From: Globobulimina sp.
Lineage: Eukaryota > Foraminifera > Rotaliida
Direction: 5' to 3'
DNA length: 9,360 bases
Assembly (NCBI GenBank): GCA_003354225.1
Contig: PIVH01000044.1
Location: forward strand, 1 to 9,360
Part shown: piece after piece, positions 6,263 through 9,360 of the stretch
How the letters are laid out: each line of letters starts with the position of its first letter
How positions within the stretch are numbered: position 1 is the stretch's first letter
Notes under the pieces: model-generated
What the model was told of the DNA's origin: nothing
Databases searched by the model: none
Seen by the model: the letters and a program-made list of their open reading frames with translations, nothing else
Translations under genes and position numbers: made by a program

Positions 6263-9200
6263 TTATAATTTTGAAGTATCATTATACGGAAATGGATAAT
6301 AACCATATTTTTGCCTTACTCCCGCAATGTCTTTAATATCCCAATTAATTACATTTTCATCATGAAAACAGGACTCTTTATCATCAATATCCTCCTTTTC
6401 CACATTATGTTGATTACCAACACATTGTATCGTTAATTTACTTCTTTGTTTTGATTTATTATCAAGAAAATTGTAATAAACATTTAAAATATCAGTTTTT
6501 GTTAATTTTTCAATTTCTTTTGCAACGTTTTCATTTCGTTCAAATTGATATCGATTTTTTATGATTTCCCGCCAATATTTTCCATTTTGCTGAGAAATTG
6601 TTTTTGATTTTTCTAATAAATTATTAATGACTGATTTCTTATTTAATTCAAAACTCGCATCATCCAAATTGATTAAAAAATCTTTGGTTTGGGTCTGTAA
6701 AAAATCTTCAATTCGACAATTCAATTTATTTGGATTTGCACAATTTGATTGGATAATAATTCTAAACGACCAGAAACCTTGGTGTGTTGGGTGTGTTGGG
6801 TATGTTCTGTCTGCTCTTGTTTGTGGCGTGAGCTCTGTCTGCTCTTTTGTGTGGTGTGGGCTCTGTCTGCTCTTTTCTGTGGTGTGTTCTGTCTAACCTA
6901 AACTCCAAAAATAATTTTTTTCTGATTGATTGACTCGAACATATGTGTAATCACTTTATGACGCTCAGAACACACACCACACAAATAAGAGCAGACAGAG
7001 CCCACACCCCAGACAAGGGCAGACAGAACACACACAAAAGAGCAGACAGAGCACACCCCAGACAAGAGCAGACAGAACACACACCTTTGCAAATGCTATT
7101 AAATGACCACACAATATAACCCAACTGCTGTTTGGTACGCAATTCATCGAAACATTTTGCATTTATTATATGACAAAATAATTTTAAGGCGGCAAAATCA
7201 GAAATATTATTATCCATTTTATATAAATATGTACTCGAAATTGCTGAATTTTTATCTTCTTCGTTGGGACATTTAAACGATACACAATAATTATGATTTG
7301 GTGCTAATTTTAAACAACCTTTCTTATCATTTAATACTTGCTTTTTTGTATAGTTTGAATCATTATTCTCTTTAATTAAATACTTATCAATCAAATTATA
7401 ATACGGTTTTATGGTATCAATATCATTGATATTTCCATAAATTAATGATTCAATATATAATTTCTCAAATATTCTCTCATATTGTTGACACACCAAATCG
7501 TAACTGATTTTTTCTTCATTTTCTTGCAAATCATACAACGAAACGGCTCGCGGACATAAAAATAACGTATCAATCATATCACAATGCGAATAAGGCTGCG
7601 ATTTGGCCATTGATACAATAATACGATGATATTTTTCTTTATTTATCTCATATTTTTTTTTACATATTTTCAAATTGATAAATTTATGTAATACCGTTTG
7701 AACCAATAAATTTAACTTATCATTGTACCCTGAAAACTTAAATACGATTCCATTCGAACCATTAAACGCAACAATAAATGACAATGCTGCCTCTTCAAAC
7801 GCATACGTTAAATCTGATAATTCATCATTTAATATCAATATTATTACATCCGTCAAACACTGAGACAGCACCAAATCATTTAAAAACGGTGAATAGCATA
7901 TAATGGACACACATAATTTTGGTTTACGGAATGTTTTATCCATTTTGAACCATATCTTACTTTGTGGCGTCTCACGAATAATATACGGCATATCCTCGGC
8001 AGTTTCCTTATTATCCTCATCCTTGTGCTCATCACATAAAATTTTGAAATCATCCGCAATGTATTTATTCTCCAAAGGCGTGAATAATTTCTGTTCATCA
8101 ATCACAAAATCACCAGTTTCAAAGTCAATGGCTTCTTTTTTATACAATGTACCGTACCATTTCTCTTTCTCTTTACATTCACTCTCAAACTCTTTGCTTA
8201 CTAATTGATAATAACAATTCTGTGCAGTTAAACAATTCAAATATTTCCACATTAAATCGTAATTATATTCGAATAATAATCCACTTGAAAACTGCAAGAA
8301 ATGCTCTCTCGGGAAATATCTCTGTAAATTCATTGCCAATGAACGTGAATACCCATATTCTTTTTCTTTCCCTTTGAAATTAAAATTCATTTCTCGAACT
8401 TTCCTTCGTTCAATAAAATAACTCTCCCACTCCTTACCTGTCAACAGTTTCATTTTCGAAATATATTTATAAACAATGCCAATAATTTCTGTATATCTCT
8501 CCAATCCATTCGGTGTCAAATCAATCGTAATATTCATCATACAAAATTCAGGCAAATTATAGTTTAAACCCGCCATTAATCCGCTGGCTAAGCCCAATTC
8601 TTTCAAATAGGACAAGATAGAACCAACACACTCATCGCCTAAGCAAAAAGACAACAAATTCATACACGTACTGGCCGCTGGTACATAATAGCAATTTGAG
8701 TCCATGACCCAATTTAATTTAAGTTGGCGTTTCTCGACAATGGGTACTAACTTATACAAATAATTAACGTCCCCAAAGACCTGTGGATATATCCCATATT
8801 GCGGTGGCTTGATTTTTTTATTTCGAATGGGCGAAAATGAATTTTCCGCCAATTCACATAATTGATTCACGTCTTGTTTGCCCACAATGGCTAACTTCAT
8901 GACTGAGGAAGAATAGTATTGCTCGTAAAATGACAATAACTCCGCTCGGACATTTACGGATTTGTCGACATCGGTTTTTAAAGTCCGTATATTTCCAGTA
9001 CCAAATTTATGGAATGGATGCGATTTATTTGCTAATGATTTATCAAATTGATACAAACGATGTGCATCACTTTGTTCATTGTTGCTATTCTCAGAGTTCA
9101 CTGCGTTTAATTCGCGATCTGTGGCGGATTCGGTGAACAATGGATCTATGAAAAACTGAGCAAAACTATGTATATTTAATATCCTTGCACTCCGGCAAAT

Positions 9201-9360
9201 ATTTAGCAACTTTGAGGACGACATACCGGTCAATGGCTTGTGGCAAATACTCGCTGCCGACGTCAAATTGGTAGCAAGTGTCGTGCATTCCGGTGGACGC
9301 ATTGCTTGATCCACCGTGATCTTTTAAGAATTGTTTATATTCAGCCTCGTCGGGATATTT
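6263..9360 (-). CDS. Insulysin / insulin-degrading enzyme homologue, M16A zinc metallopeptidase, 5' end outside window (at least 3 exons)
   Basis: The join is 9360-9227, 9165-7085 and 6777-6263, giving 909 residues. By alignment to IDE the first residue here (KYPDEAEYKQFL...) follows the inverted zinc motif HxxEH by about 8 residues, so that motif lies just beyond the edge. The third zinc ligand is present as Glu70 in RELNAVNSE, exactly 69 residues from the window start as in human IDE. HPFHKFGTGN, WYGTLYKKEAI, SGYND and LRTKQQLGYIV (Arg721 and Tyr728 of the C-terminal substrate site) are all conserved. The C-terminal domain ends in KYWREI...YQF-R. The GHEGPGS loop of IDE is replaced by GDECVGS. 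The length implies a full protein near 1030 residues, usual for the family. It degrades short amyloid-type peptides inside a two-halved chamber; the substrate here is unknown. No signal peptide can be assessed. Confidence 0.92.
6781..6894 (+). repeat. Inverted-repeat arm 1 of the intron (about 28-bp periodic units)
   Basis: The core motif TCTGTCTGCTCTT occurs at 6806, 6834 and 6862, with a partial TCTGTCT at 6888 (spacings 28, 28, 26). The units are separated by G/T-rich linkers of the GTGTGGTGTGGG type. The arm starts GGTGTGTTGGG. It is far more GC-rich and strand-skewed than the surrounding exons. Confidence 0.85.
6962..7083 (-). repeat. Inverted-repeat arm 2 of the intron
   Basis: On the minus strand the same core TCTGTCTGCTCTT occurs at 7076-7064, 7050-7038, 7027-7015 (one change) and 6999-6987 (spacings 26, 23, 28). 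The arm reads GGTGTGTGTTCTGTCTGC from its outer end, closely matching arm 1 apart from an extra 16-18 bp there. The two arms can pair into a long hairpin in RNA or single-stranded DNA. Confidence 0.85.
9166..9226 (-). other. Upstream intron of the insulysin gene (61 nt)
   Basis: The donor is GACCG|GTATGTCG (9226) and the acceptor is AATATACATAG|TTTTGC (9166), phase 2. Splicing joins EYLPQAID-R-FAQFFIDPLF, which aligns without gap to the IDE family. Unspliced, the frame hits a stop at the acceptor TAG. It is AT-rich without repeats, as normal introns here are. Confidence 0.9.

Larger units (their letters stand above)
6778..7084 (-). mobile_element. 307-nt intron with inverted repeat arms, introner-like
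   Basis: The donor is TGCAAAG|GTGTGTG (7084) and the acceptor is ACACCAAG|GTTTC (6778), phase 1. Splicing joins SFNSICK-G-FWSFRIIIQSN, which matches the IDE LGYIV...FIIQS segment, so the boundaries are secure. The intron is 3-5 times longer than every other intron here. It consists of two inverted arms (6781-6894 and 6962-7083) of a G/T-rich repeat around a 67-bp AT-rich centre. The termini are GGTGTGT...ACACACC. A 3-bp AAG sits on both sides, so a target-site duplication could have supplied the acceptor AG while the element supplied the donor GT. No transposase is encoded. Confidence 0.7.

Noticed and set aside
6112-6336. 74-codon plus-strand frame after the RBR gene
   Set aside because: It is low-complexity AT-rich sequence that overlaps the insulysin C-terminus on the other strand.
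6627-6896. Plus-strand open frame of 89 codons
   Set aside because: It overlaps the antisense of the insulysin last exon plus the intron repeat and has no independent support.
6951-7083. Cysteine-rich tail (VCSVCS..., ALSALLC...) continuing the insulysin frame
   Set aside because: It is translation of the repetitive intron. Family similarity stops at SFNSICK and resumes after 6777.
6781-7083. CRISPR-like array with about 28-bp periodicity
   Set aside because: The units are degenerate, lack unique spacers of constant length, run in opposite orientations in the two halves and lie inside a eukaryotic intron.

Overview
The window is eukaryotic nuclear DNA from an AT-rich protist genome. It holds four multidomain protein genes, and three of them are interrupted by short GT-AG introns that restore strongly family-like protein sequence when removed. 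The code is standard and the genes are closely packed. The protein styles suggest a foraminiferan (Rhizaria), for example Reticulomyxa or a relative: a RelA/SpoT-like protein with an MGCC start, the 'PTDIIDLCSLFY' plus MATH-like style, a Tudor-like 'W..GKI..I...EW..V.Y' module and a degenerate 'CGH' RING. This taxonomic call is inference from recalled family styles, not a database result.

Layout. Positions 1-473 hold a stray 79-bp copy of the neighbouring gene's 3' end followed by 394 bp of uncertain content. Positions 479-1960 (minus) are a two-exon gene for a 468-residue RelA/SpoT-nucleotidyltransferase-like protein with a predicted lipidated N-terminus. Positions 2048-3166 (minus) are a single-exon 372-residue protein with a short 'PTDIIDLC..FY' motif and two MATH/TRAF-like regions. 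Positions 3167-3855 are a divergent intergenic region with a long imperfect inverted repeat, a 15-bp palindrome, a GC-rich hairpin and a 9-bp tandem repeat. Positions 3856-6016 (plus) are a four-exon RING-between-RING (RBR) ubiquitin ligase of 632 residues. Its catalytic cysteine is encoded by a 20-nt microexon. Positions 6263-9360 (minus, running off the right edge) are an insulysin (insulin-degrading enzyme, M16A) homologue. Its last intron (307 nt) is built from two inverted arms of a repeated G/T-rich motif and looks like an introner, a mobile-element-derived intron.

How the genes relate. There is no operon logic here. The RBR ligase and the M16 peptidase are both protein-turnover enzymes lying tail to tail, and the MATH-like protein is of a type often used as a protein-binding adaptor. 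No functional coupling can be shown from position alone. The RelA-like gene points to (p)ppGpp-type or related nucleotide chemistry at a membrane, but its activity is unproven.

The two observations most worth following are the introner-like intron in the insulysin gene and the catalytic-cysteine microexon flanked by two stop-free introns whose lengths are multiples of three.
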